From NCBI GenBank assembly GCA_903938445.1, contig CAJADG010000079.1, forward strand, positions 1-48,734: DNA of 48,734 nucleotides, given 5' to 3'. The position numbers were made by a program, and so were the translations under genes. Under the pieces are notes generated by a model, which did no database searches, was not told the DNA's origin, and saw only the letters and a program-made list of their open reading frames with translations. This document shows, in pieces, positions 35,461-42,267 of this stretch; position 1 is the stretch's first letter, and every line of letters starts with the position of its first letter. The DNA comes from an uncultured Bacteroidota bacterium. Its GTDB lineage: Bacteria > Bacteroidota > Bacteroidia > Chitinophagales > Chitinophagaceae.

Positions 35461-35504
35461 AATTGTATAGCACTAGCGCTTAAAAATATTTCAAAAAGAT
35501 TATT

Positions 35505-35993
35505 ATGTCAAATCACGATACACACGAACACGGAGATCCAATTGCAGAGATTAAGAAAGTAACCATCATTTTATCAGTACTTACTATTATTGAATTAATA
35601 TTAGGATTCTGGATGATTGGTGTTACTTCAGAAGGAGGCCGTTTAGCCATTAAAGGAACCATTGTAATTTTAATGTTGGCTAAAGCATTTTACATTGTTG
35701 CTTACTTTATGCACTTAAAGCATGAGTTAAAGAACTTAATTATGACCATTGTAGTGCCTTTGGCTTTATTCATTTGGTTCATTACTGCGTTTTTATCGGA
35801 TGGTAATTCATTCAGAAATTTACGTAACACATACGACCCTCATTTTAAAGAACAAGCAACTATTAAAGTAGAAGCGAAGGAAGGTCATCATGGTGAAGAA
35901 GGTGCGCATGCTACTGAAGCTAAAGAAGCTGCACCAGCAACTGAAGCGAAAGAGGCTGCTCCTGCAAAAGCTGCTGAGACTGAAAAAAAATAA
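35505..35993 (+). CDS. Cytochrome c oxidase subunit IV
   Basis: 162 residues. Three transmembrane helices (about 19-40, 48-68 and 76-98) match the prokaryotic subunit IV/CtaF family, including ILMLAKAFYIVAYFMHLKHEL with the conserved His. After residue 115 comes a low-complexity Ala/Glu/Lys-rich tail with a repeated unit EAKEAAPA (two copies) that should be flexible. Prokaryotic subunit IV is a small structural subunit of the oxidase. It ends the main oxidase series; a strong terminator follows 24 bases later. The tail could vary in length between strains because of its repeats. Confidence 0.92.
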   Translation: MSNHDTHEHGDPIAEIKKVTIILSVLTIIELILGFWMIGVTSEGGRLAIKGTIVILMLAKAFYIVAYFMHLKHELKNLIMTIVVPLALFIWFITAFLSDGNSFRNLRNTYDPHFKEQATIKVEAKEGHHGEEGAHATEAKEAAPATEAKEAAPAKAAETEKK

Positions 35994-36016
35994 TAAACGC
36001 TTAAGTTTACGATATT

Positions 36017-36046
36017 AAAAACCATCCTTCTTGGATGGTTTTTTGT
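36017..36046 (+). terminator. Rho-independent terminator after the oxidase operon
   Basis: A 10-base stem AAAACCATCC/GGATGGTTTT with loop TTCTT is followed by further T residues, 24 bases after the subunit IV stop. It separates the act/cox operon from the SCO gene, which has its own promoter-like box. Confidence 0.93.
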
Positions 36047-36077
36047 TGAATTCAACTGCCGTTTAGGCTTTCCGTTG

Positions 36078-36085
36078 TAACTTTG
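36078..36085 (+). promoter_or_regulatory. Bacteroidota-type -7 box of the SCO gene
   Basis: TAACTTTG matches TAnnTTTG exactly and ends 16 bases before the ATG at 36102, just after a strong terminator. No clear -33 TTTG is seen. Confidence 0.5.
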
Positions 36086-36101
36086 CCTATCAATTTATAC
36101 T

Positions 36102-36914
36102 ATGTCTAAAAAATCGATTTACGGTTTAATTATTGCGTTACTGATTCCTGTTTTATGTTACTTATGGCTGAAGCAGGCGAGTGATAGTGCCGTAATTATG
36201 CCTCGTCATTATTTATTAGATACAGTGGTGGAGAAGGAAGTTAGAGGCAAACAAATCACAGATAGTATTTGGCATACAACAAAAGATATTCGCTTAGTAA
36301 ATCAATTAGGGGATACTGTTAATTTATATGATCAAAAAGGAAAAATAATTATCCTTGATTTTTTCTTTACGAGTTGTGGAAGCATTTGTCCTAAGCTTAC
36401 GCGCAATATGGTAAAGTTGCAGCAGTCTTTTACTAGAGGGGGAGATATTCGTAAAAAACAAGTAGATACTTCTATTGTTCAATTTATTTCCATGTCAGTG
36501 GATCCTGCAAGAGACAGCGTACCTGTGTTAAGAGAGTATGCCAATAAAATGGATGTAGTATCAGATAACTGGTGGATGTTAACTGGTAATAGAGATTCCA
36601 TTTACAAATTTGCATTTGAAGAAATGAGGGTAGACAAATTTAGTATGGAACCAGTGAATCCCGATTTTGTTCATACAAGCCGTTTTATTTTGATTGATAA
36701 AAACATGCAAGTGCGTGGTTATTATAATGGCTTAGATTCAACATCACTACTAAAGTTAGCTAAAGATGTTGGCTACATTATGTTGGAAAAAGACCGTACT
36801 AAAAAAAGTGAGGTCTTTCAACAAATTATTGAACTAAGCTGGTTATGGCTTGTTATAGCTGTATTAGTTGGGGGCTTTGTATATTATTTCACAAGCACTA
36901 GACAAAAAAATTAA
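36102..36914 (+). CDS. SCO1/SenC-family copper chaperone
   Basis: 270 residues. An N-terminal helix (KSIYGLIIALLIPVLCYLWL) anchors the protein, with a thioredoxin-like domain outside and a second helix at the C-terminus (about 245-265). The copper-binding pair is in DFFFTSCGSICPKLTRNM (C-x3-C), and the third ligand His is in PDFVHTSRFILID. SCO proteins deliver copper to the CuA site of CoxB. The extra C-terminal helix is not universal in the family. Direct placement after the oxidase operon fits that role. The start of the next gene is 5 bases away. Confidence 0.95.
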   Translation: MSKKSIYGLIIALLIPVLCYLWLKQASDSAVIMPRHYLLDTVVEKEVRGKQITDSIWHTTKDIRLVNQLGDTVNLYDQKGKIIILDFFFTSCGSICPKLTRNMVKLQQSFTRGGDIRKKQVDTSIVQFISMSVDPARDSVPVLREYANKMDVVSDNWWMLTGNRDSIYKFAFEEMRVDKFSMEPVNPDFVHTSRFILIDKNMQVRGYYNGLDSTSLLKLAKDVGYIMLEKDRTKKSEVFQQIIELSWLWLVIAVLVGGFVYYFTSTRQKN

Positions 36915-36919
36915 TTTAT

Positions 36920-37504
36920 ATGTTAACACCTTCGATTCAAAAGAATGACAAAAAAGCTAAATGGTTAATTGGAATCTTTAGTGTTGTTGTTTTTGTTGCA
37001 GTAACATTTTTAAGCAAATTCACATTAGAAGTGGAATTGCCTTTTGATAAACACATTTTTGCATTAATCAATGCATTGTTAAATACGGGTGTTGCTATTT
37101 TATTGGTATTTGCTATTATAGCGATTAAGAATAAAAAGTTTCAGTTGCATAAAAACTTAATGCTTACAGCTTTGACGCTTTCTGTATTGTTTTTAGTTAC
37201 TTATATCGCGCATCATTTATTTGCTGGGGAAGCCCGCTTTGGTGATGCTAATTTTGATGGACAAGTAGATGCTGCCGAAGCAGCAGCGGTAGGAAACCTT
37301 CGTCCTTTCTATTTAATTTTATTAACTACCCATATTATTTTAGCGGCTACTAGTTTGCCATTTATTTTATTCACCGCCTACCGTGGATTAACCGGTGAGT
37401 ACGAAGATCATAAACGCAAAGGAAGAACCATGTGGAAGATATGGTTTTATGTAGCGGCAACAGGTCCGTTAGTGTATATGATGATTAAGCCTTACTATCA
37501 TTAA
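36920..37504 (+). CDS. DUF420 membrane protein
   Basis: 194 residues with five hydrophobic helices. Family features are HIFALINALLNTGVAILLVFAIIAIKNKKFQLHKNLMLTALTLSVLFLVTYIAHHLF and the later RPFYLILLTTHIILAATSLPFILFTAYRG, where His residues lie within helices. DUF420 proteins are commonly found beside SCO and oxidase genes in Bacteroidota and Firmicutes, and they are thought to help oxidase assembly, though their exact role is not established. The loop around residues 109-125 (DANFDGQVDAAEAAA) resembles an EF-hand-like loop. It is transcribed with SCO. Confidence 0.9.
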   Translation: MLTPSIQKNDKKAKWLIGIFSVVVFVAVTFLSKFTLEVELPFDKHIFALINALLNTGVAILLVFAIIAIKNKKFQLHKNLMLTALTLSVLFLVTYIAHHLFAGEARFGDANFDGQVDAAEAAAVGNLRPFYLILLTTHIILAATSLPFILFTAYRGLTGEYEDHKRKGRTMWKIWFYVAATGPLVYMMIKPYYH

Positions 37505-37530
37505 TTTATGTATTTAGAAATACTGATATT

Positions 37531-37566
37531 AAAAAAGGAGTGAAATAATTCACTCCTTTTTTAATA
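37531..37566. terminator. Bidirectional terminator between convergent DUF420 and alkyltransferase-like genes
   Basis: A perfect 14-base inverted repeat AAAAAAGGAGTGAA/TTCACTCCTTTTTT with a 4-base loop ATAA. Because A and T runs flank both sides it can end transcripts from either direction. It overlaps the stop codon of the leftward gene (37561). Confidence 0.92.
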
Positions 37567-37908
37567 TCCCAACTCAGTGGCTGGGTCCCAAAATAATTTT
37601 TCAAAGTCCACTACGGTTTCGTTTTGCACTTTGATTTTTTCTTTCTCTAAAAGTTCTTGCATTTTAGTGGGCGTTTCAAAATGCGCTTTCCCAGTGAGCA
37701 TTCCATTTCTATTCACTACTCGGTGTGCAGGTACTTTTGGTTTTACACCATGTGACGCATTCATGGCCCAGCCCACCATTCTTGAACTCCCGCCCGTTCC
37801 AATATATTTTGCAATTGCCCCATAACTTGTGACACGACCTTTTGGGATTAATCGCACCACATCAAAAACGTTTTGAAAAAAGTCTTTAGTCTTGGGGGTG
37901 TATTCCAT
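37561..37908 (-). CDS. Alkyltransferase-like protein (ATL), MGMT family without catalytic Cys
   Basis: 115 residues, only the DNA-binding MGMT domain: FFQNVFDVVRLIPKGRVTSYGAIAKYIGTGGSSRMVGWAMN, then KVPAHRVVNRNGMLTG. In true O6-alkylguanine methyltransferases the motif is PCHRV; here Ala replaces the acceptor Cys, so the protein cannot accept an alkyl group. ATL proteins instead bind O6-alkylguanine lesions and pass them to nucleotide excision repair. The Arg finger is in SSRMVGWAMN. The C-terminal tail after residue 90 (VVDFEKLFWDP) is typical of the group. It overlaps the DUF5522 gene by 23 bases, implying co-translation. Confidence 0.92.
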   Translation of the reverse strand: MEYTPKTKDFFQNVFDVVRLIPKGRVTSYGAIAKYIGTGGSSRMVGWAMNASHGVKPKVPAHRVVNRNGMLTGKAHFETPTKMQELLEKEKIKVQNETVVDFEKLFWDPATELGY

Positions 37909-38098
37909 CTTTATTGTTTTTACTCAAGGTGGATCTAATTAATTGCGCGCGTGTTTTAATAGGTTCAGGTACCGCATCATAATCAAATGGGCAATGCTTG
38001 CATGCTTGCCCACAACAATATCCTCTCGACTCGTGATAGGCTGCAGTAAACACCCACATTCCTTTGGGGTCAATATAATAATCTACATCTTTAATCAT
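37886..38098 (-). CDS. DUF5522 Cys-rich small protein
   Basis: 70 residues from the ATG at 38098 (MIKDVDYYIDPKG); a GTG seven codons earlier is the alternative. The family motif is seen in TAAYHESRGYCCGQACKHCPFDY, with four Cys and a His likely to bind metal. DUF5522 proteins are widespread in Bacteroidota. Their function is unknown. It shares 23 bases with the ATL gene, and its start is preceded by a purine-rich stretch (AGAAAGAG) that could serve as ribosome binding site. Association with a DNA repair factor and a tRNA methyltransferase hints at a nucleic-acid role, but this is a guess. Confidence 0.85.
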   Translation of the reverse strand: MIKDVDYYIDPKGMWVFTAAYHESRGYCCGQACKHCPFDYDAVPEPIKTRAQLIRSTLSKNNKDGIHPQD

Positions 38099-38100
38099 GT

Positions 38101-38178
38101 TGTTCTCTTTCTTACTCACTTACTGTCTGTCTTTCTTTTTTTCTATCTATCTTCTATTCTTTCTTGCATTCTTTTCTA
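38101..38178. repeat. Polypyrimidine/polypurine low-complexity tract
   Basis: Nearly all bases on the plus strand are T or C, with short quasi-repeats such as CTTT, CTAT and CTGT; on the minus strand this is a purine-rich leader with GATA-, GACA- and GAAA-type units. It fills the gap between trmB and the DUF5522 gene. Confidence 0.75.
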
Positions 38179-38185
38179 TAACAAA

Positions 38186-39055
38186 TTATTCCATGGCTTG
38201 TTTACCATTACGAGCTAAACTTTCATGCGTTTCGGTTATTTCAAATTCTGCAATGATCTCTTTTAATTTTTCATCTAATTCAATGGGAAGTTCCTTGTCT
38301 AATTTAAATTGAATATAGTGAATGCGATTACTACTTGCAATATTCAATCCCTCATAATACGTTTTTATGGCATATCTGTCATCCCATTTATCAGACTGCA
38401 TCAATTCGCTACTATATAAATTATCGGTAGCAGTGATTAAGGTAAGCCCGTACAATTCAACCACTGTTTTGGTAAATAAAAATAAATTAGGACTATCGGT
38501 TTTTAAATGCACTACACCTGATGAATTATTATTTTCTCCATCGGCTTTTTTCAAAAACTGCTGATAAAGTCGTAAGAATTTAGGATGCGTTAATCTTTTC
38601 TTTGCTTTGGATAATCTTAATTGTGGATCGGGAAAAGTGATCCATATTTCATTCACCTCGTCTTGGGCAAAGTATTGTGTTACTTGATCAATTTGAGTTC
38701 GTATAAATGCAACATTTTTTAAGCCATCTCGGTTCGCAATGCTGGCACCTTTCCAAATTCGATTGCCTTTTAAATCTAAGCCTACAAAATTTTGATTCGA
38801 AAACATGCGGCCTAAACCCACTGCATATTCTCCTCTTCCACAAGCAAGTTCTAAAACCAAAGGCTTCTTATTTGAAACACTCGAAGATTCATTGGTATCA
38901 TCAACAACGGCAAGACTGTCTAATTCAATGTTAATAGTCCCTTTTTCAAGTTCATGAAAATAAGCAGCCCACTTTCCAGGCATCCCTTGCGGATACTCCA
39001 ATACGTTTTCATATTCTTTAATAGCCGCAAACTTGATTAATTTTTTTTGACCCAT
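38186..39055 (-). CDS. trmB: tRNA (guanine-N7)-methyltransferase
   Basis: 289 residues, clearly longer than the usual 200-240. SAM-binding motif I is LVLELACGRGEYAVGLG, and the TrmB signature follows: FVGLDLKGNRIWKGA, VNEIWITFPDPQL and KKRLTHPKFL. It methylates G46 of tRNAs. Two inserts account for the extra length: a Ser/Asp-rich stretch before motif I (DSLAVVDDTNESSSVSNK) and a small one after LRLYQQFLKKADGENNNSSG. Its C-terminus (about 265-289) is charged. It is the first gene of a leftward set with DUF5522 and ATL. A TATATTTG box lies only 4 bases before the ATG. Confidence 0.95.
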   Translation of the reverse strand: MGQKKLIKFAAIKEYENVLEYPQGMPGKWAAYFHELEKGTINIELDSLAVVDDTNESSSVSNKKPLVLELACGRGEYAVGLGRMFSNQNFVGLDLKGNRIWKGASIANRDGLKNVAFIRTQIDQVTQYFAQDEVNEIWITFPDPQLRLSKAKKRLTHPKFLRLYQQFLKKADGENNNSSGVVHLKTDSPNLFLFTKTVVELYGLTLITATDNLYSSELMQSDKWDDRYAIKTYYEGLNIASSNRIHYIQFKLDKELPIELDEKLKEIIAEFEITETHESLARNGKQAME

Positions 39056-39059
39056 AATG

Positions 39060-39067
39060 CAAATATA
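39060..39067 (-). promoter_or_regulatory. TATATTTG box immediately before trmB
   Basis: On the minus strand TATATTTG, an exact match to the Bacteroidota -7 element, ends 4 bases before the ATG of trmB. If used, transcription would start at or very near the start codon, giving a leaderless mRNA. A -33 TTTG is not evident. Confidence 0.42.
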
Positions 39068-39082
39068 CTACCTAGCAAGGTT

Positions 39083-40243
39083 TTAGTGCTTCATTAATTT
39101 CACTGCTCTTTGTGCAACAATAGGAGCAATAGCTACGCCCATACCACTCATGCGTACAGCGCAATAAACATTGGGCTGTAATTGCTGAATAATTGGCTTT
39201 TTAATTTTGCCCATACCCATAGTTCCACTCCAACGTAATTCTATATTTGGTTTTTTTGCATCCTTTGGTAAAATGCGTTTCATCATAAACTCCTCTAAAG
39301 TTTTTTGAATCAACTTTGATGTTTCTAATGAAGTTGTTTTTTCATTTTTAAAATCTTTATTTCTTGCACCCCCTAATAATAATCTATTGCCTACATTTCT
39401 GAAATAATAAAAGCCTTCGTCAAAATGAAATGTTCCTTTGAATTTTAAATTTGGAATCGGTTCGGTAATAAACACTTGTCCTCTTGCTGGTACTACATCT
39501 AATTCAGGCAACAATTGTTTTGCAAAACCATTGGTGCAAATAAGTAATTGCTTGGTTTCAATGGTCGCTTCTAAATTTGTTTTGATAGTCACTCCATTTT
39601 TGTGTGACTTAAATTTTTTAACTTCTGTATTGAATAAAATTTGTACTCCTTTTGATTGCACTTCCTTTTGCAATGCCAATACTAACTTTGCTGAATTCAA
39701 TTGTCCTTCGAATGGACTAAAAGCCAATGCATTAATTTTTTGGAATCCTAATTTTGGAATCTGCTTTGATTCGTTGGTATAAATAGGTAAGTACTTTCCA
39801 TTTTTTTTAGGAGTACCTAATGCTGGTGCTAAAATTTTATTTAAGTAGGCAATATCTGCATCTAACTTTTTAATATCATATGCACCCCCTTGTTCAAATA
39901 ACTCATAACCACCAAACTGATCGTAGTCAATTGTTTTTTTATCAAATACTTTTTGAATTCTTTGCAAACCGTCATAACGCATCTTTACTGTTTCCAACAT
40001 ATTAGCTTCACCCATTAGTTGAACATCATACATAAGTTCGGATACGCTACCAAAACAACTAAAGCCGGCATTGCGGGTACTAGCTCCGGAAGGAATTACC
40101 CCTCTCTCCAAAATAGTAATTTGCAATTTTGGGTTTTTGTTAATTAACTCATAGGCAGTCCATAAGCCCACAAAACCACATCCAATAATTACCACCTCTT
40201 TTGGAGCGAAATAGGTGGATTGCTCCCATACGGATATTGCCAT
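39083..40243 (-). CDS. FAD-dependent oxidoreductase of the DAO (D-amino acid oxidase-like) family
   Basis: 386 residues. The FAD-binding Rossmann motif is EVVIIGCGFVGLWTAYELINKNP, followed by the ERGVIPSGASTRNAGFSCFGS segment typical of DAO proteins. The middle has the substrate-domain beta sheet with FNTEVKKF and LLICTNGFAKQLLP. The C-terminal FAD loop is in RNVGNRLLLGGARNKDF and RWSGTMGMGKIKKPIIQQL. Such enzymes oxidise amino acids or related amines and pass electrons to oxygen or another acceptor. Nothing nearby identifies the substrate. It has no signal peptide, so it should be cytoplasmic. The gene lies 27 bases upstream of trmB and faces the lipoprotein gene at 40402. Confidence 0.9.
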   Translation of the reverse strand: MAISVWEQSTYFAPKEVVIIGCGFVGLWTAYELINKNPKLQITILERGVIPSGASTRNAGFSCFGSVSELMYDVQLMGEANMLETVKMRYDGLQRIQKVFDKKTIDYDQFGGYELFEQGGAYDIKKLDADIAYLNKILAPALGTPKKNGKYLPIYTNESKQIPKLGFQKINALAFSPFEGQLNSAKLVLALQKEVQSKGVQILFNTEVKKFKSHKNGVTIKTNLEATIETKQLLICTNGFAKQLLPELDVVPARGQVFITEPIPNLKFKGTFHFDEGFYYFRNVGNRLLLGGARNKDFKNEKTTSLETSKLIQKTLEEFMMKRILPKDAKKPNIELRWSGTMGMGKIKKPIIQQLQPNVYCAVRMSGMGVAIAPIVAQRAVKLMKH

Positions 40244-40401
40244 GACTAGTTATTTAGACTACAAATATCCTACTAAGCGGTCAATAAGCCTAAAATGTTC
40301 CATTTTCTGCAGTAAAAACACCCATTTTGGAACAAATTTGAAAAGGTTCTTTACCTATTTCACTTATTGTTGATTGTAAATTGAATCAAAATTTAAACCA
40401 T

Positions 40402-41190
40402 ATGAAAAAAATGCTATTCTTGGGTCTTTGTGTTGCTTCCGTAGTTATTGGATGCAAGTCAGAAACCAAAACCACTTCTCAAGTGGGTGTGTATACGCTT
40501 GATAAACAAGTAATTACAGGCGGAAAATCAGAAGTAATTAAATCAACTGCTAATGGCGACCTACAGTATAAAATCTATACTCCAGAGGGCTATTTTGTAA
40601 TTGCTATGGCTAAAGACTCCTCAGTTTATTTCGGAACAGGATCTTATACGCAAGCCGACAAAACTATAACAGAAACAAATATTTACAATAGTCTTGCTTT
40701 AGATACTGTTTCTGATGTAAAATTAGACATTACTACTACAGAAAAAGGCTACACGCAATTAATTCCAGAAATTACGGTAAGTGGTACAAAGTATAAGTTT
40801 ACTGAAGACTATACAACAATTGCAACAACTGGTACTTCAGCATTAGATGGCATTTGGCATCAAACTAAAAACTTAGTAGTTTCTGGTAAAGACACAGCTG
40901 ATAAAACTTACAATGAATATAAAGTATACCAAGGTGGTCATTTTATGTGGGCTACAAGATATATGTCTGATACTGCAGCTAAAAAAATGACAAACTTAGT
41001 TGGTCATGGCACATTTACTTTAAACAATGATGACTTAACTGAGCAATTAGATTTTTCAAGTTTGAAGGGCGCTGTTGGCAAATATGACATTAAAGTAAAA
41101 TTCAATGGTGCAGATGAGTATACGCAGGAAACTGCTGATACAACTAATAAAACAGTTGGATTTAAAACCTATAAGCGTATTAAGAAATAG
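40402..41190 (+). CDS. Lipoprotein with two related beta-rich halves
   Basis: 262 residues from the ATG at 40402; the frame can extend back seven codons to a TTG. The signal peptide ends in a lipobox (ASVVIGCKSE). The mature protein seems to contain two copies of one fold: GVYTLDKQVITGGKSEV ... GYFVIAMAKDSSVYFGTGSY in the first half and GIWHQTKNLVVSGKDTA ... GHFMWATRYMSDTAAKKMTN ... GHGTFTLNNDD in the second. Each begins with G-x-Trp/Tyr, has a Gly-His/Tyr-Phe turn and a GTG/GTF strand. This resembles lipocalin-like DUF4488-type domains of Bacteroidota. The function is unknown; ligand binding in the envelope is an inference. Confidence 0.8.
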   Translation: MKKMLFLGLCVASVVIGCKSETKTTSQVGVYTLDKQVITGGKSEVIKSTANGDLQYKIYTPEGYFVIAMAKDSSVYFGTGSYTQADKTITETNIYNSLALDTVSDVKLDITTTEKGYTQLIPEITVSGTKYKFTEDYTTIATTGTSALDGIWHQTKNLVVSGKDTADKTYNEYKVYQGGHFMWATRYMSDTAAKKMTNLVGHGTFTLNNDDLTEQLDFSSLKGAVGKYDIKVKFNGADEYTQETADTTNKTVGFKTYKRIKK

Positions 41191-41214
41191 TTTTTCAGGA
41201 TTTTTTAAGTTTGG

Positions 41215-41246
41215 AAAAGGCTGCTCGTAAAGAGCGGCCTTTTTTA
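41215..41246 (+). terminator. Rho-independent terminator after the lipoprotein gene
   Basis: The stem AAAAGGCTGCTC/GAGCGGCCTTTT (one G-U pair) with loop GTAAA is followed by a run of T residues, 24 bases after the stop. Confidence 0.9.
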
Positions 41247-41286
41247 TTTGATTCTTATTAAAAATAATGGGAAATTGCATCCCATA

Positions 41287-42042
41287 ATGCGCCACTACTT
41301 TTACCTTTTCCTTTTTGTATTAGCTTTTTCTTTAAAGGGGAGTGCGCAAACGACTCACATGCAGGAGTCCTGGTGGGATTATCTAAATCAAAATAGATAT
41401 AATGAACATTGGGGTTCATGGATTGACTTGCAATCCAAATTAAAAGACAACTATGTAAATTCATTGAATGCCAATGAGTATACCTTGGGTGCTTCTTATT
41501 TTAAGAACGAACATTTTAAGTACACTGGAGCCCTCACCCTTGTAGATCAATTTCCTGCAACGGGTAAGCCCTATCATTTGGAGGAGTATCGTCCTTGGCA
41601 AATGATACAATTAAATACCAAAACGAGTCGCTCCAAGTGGTTACAGTGGTTAAGGTTGGAGGAAAGGTTTAAGCAAACCGCAATCAGCAATAAAGCAAGT
41701 GATCAGTACGATTTTTCGTATAGATTAAGGTATTATATATTGGCTCAATTCCCCTTAAGTAAGCGCATGTATAAAAAAGGAACATTTTCTTTAGTTACTT
41801 CTGAGGAATTGTACCTGAACTTTGGTCCTAGTATCGTTTACAATACTTTTGATCAAAACCGACTATTTGCAGGATTTTACTATTATTTGAATGATGCTAA
41901 TATTTTGCAGTTGGGATATACCAATTTGTTTCAAAAATATAATGCGCCAGATAAATATCTAAAGTCAGATGTGTTAAGAGTTTCTGTTTTTAATACTATT
42001 GATTTTCGTAAAAAGCCAAAAACTAGGGATGTTAATCCTTAG
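41287..42042 (+). CDS. DUF2490 beta-barrel outer-membrane protein
   Basis: 251 residues from the ATG at 41287 (RHYFYLFLFVLAFSLKGSAQ, a signal peptide); a TTG-started extension to 41248 overlaps the preceding terminator and is rejected. The mature part shows alternating aromatic strands, with family features QESWWDYLNQNRYNEHWGSWIDLQSKLKDN, FKYTGALTLVDQFPA, LRLEERFKQT, FSYRLRYYILAQFPLS, SEELYLNFGP, NRLFAGFYYYLNDANILQLGYTNLFQKYN. This matches DUF2490, a small outer-membrane barrel family of Bacteroidota with unknown cargo. The C-terminus (DFRKKPKTRDVNP) extends past the last strand, which is unusual for barrels ending in Phe. Confidence 0.85.
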   Translation: MRHYFYLFLFVLAFSLKGSAQTTHMQESWWDYLNQNRYNEHWGSWIDLQSKLKDNYVNSLNANEYTLGASYFKNEHFKYTGALTLVDQFPATGKPYHLEEYRPWQMIQLNTKTSRSKWLQWLRLEERFKQTAISNKASDQYDFSYRLRYYILAQFPLSKRMYKKGTFSLVTSEELYLNFGPSIVYNTFDQNRLFAGFYYYLNDANILQLGYTNLFQKYNAPDKYLKSDVLRVSVFNTIDFRKKPKTRDVNP

Positions 42043-42142
42043 TTAGCCTTTGCAATTTTCTTTTCAAAATCTTATTTGAGTTCCTTTCAAAACCTAAGCT
42101 ATTTAATGATTTTAGCGATTTTTAGGGTTTTATATCTTTTAT

Positions 42143-42150
42143 TAAATTTG
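42143..42150 (+). promoter_or_regulatory. Bacteroidota-type -7 box upstream of the SusC-like gene
   Basis: TAAATTTG matches TAnnTTTG exactly, 117 bases before the ATG at 42268. The -33 position is T-rich (TTTTTAG) but lacks a clean TTTG. The 225-base gap between 42043 and 42267 holds no other feature that I can see. Confidence 0.42.
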
Positions 42151-42267
42151 TCGGTATCGTTTGCGTAAATAAATAGATTAAATAAATGTGAAATTTAAGT
42201 TAATATAAATAGACTTGTAGACGATTTATTGGCCACTTTGGCCTTGATTGCTAAACAAATTGCTTAT

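Noticed and set aside
37561..37908. Active O6-methylguanine methyltransferase.
   Set aside because: The alkyl-acceptor Cys of PCHRV is Ala here, so the alkyltransferase-like non-enzymatic class is the better call.
37943..38312. Plus-strand frames over the polypyrimidine tract (37943-38218 and 38097-38312).
   Set aside because: They are Phe/Leu/Ser-rich translations of low-complexity sequence opposite real genes.
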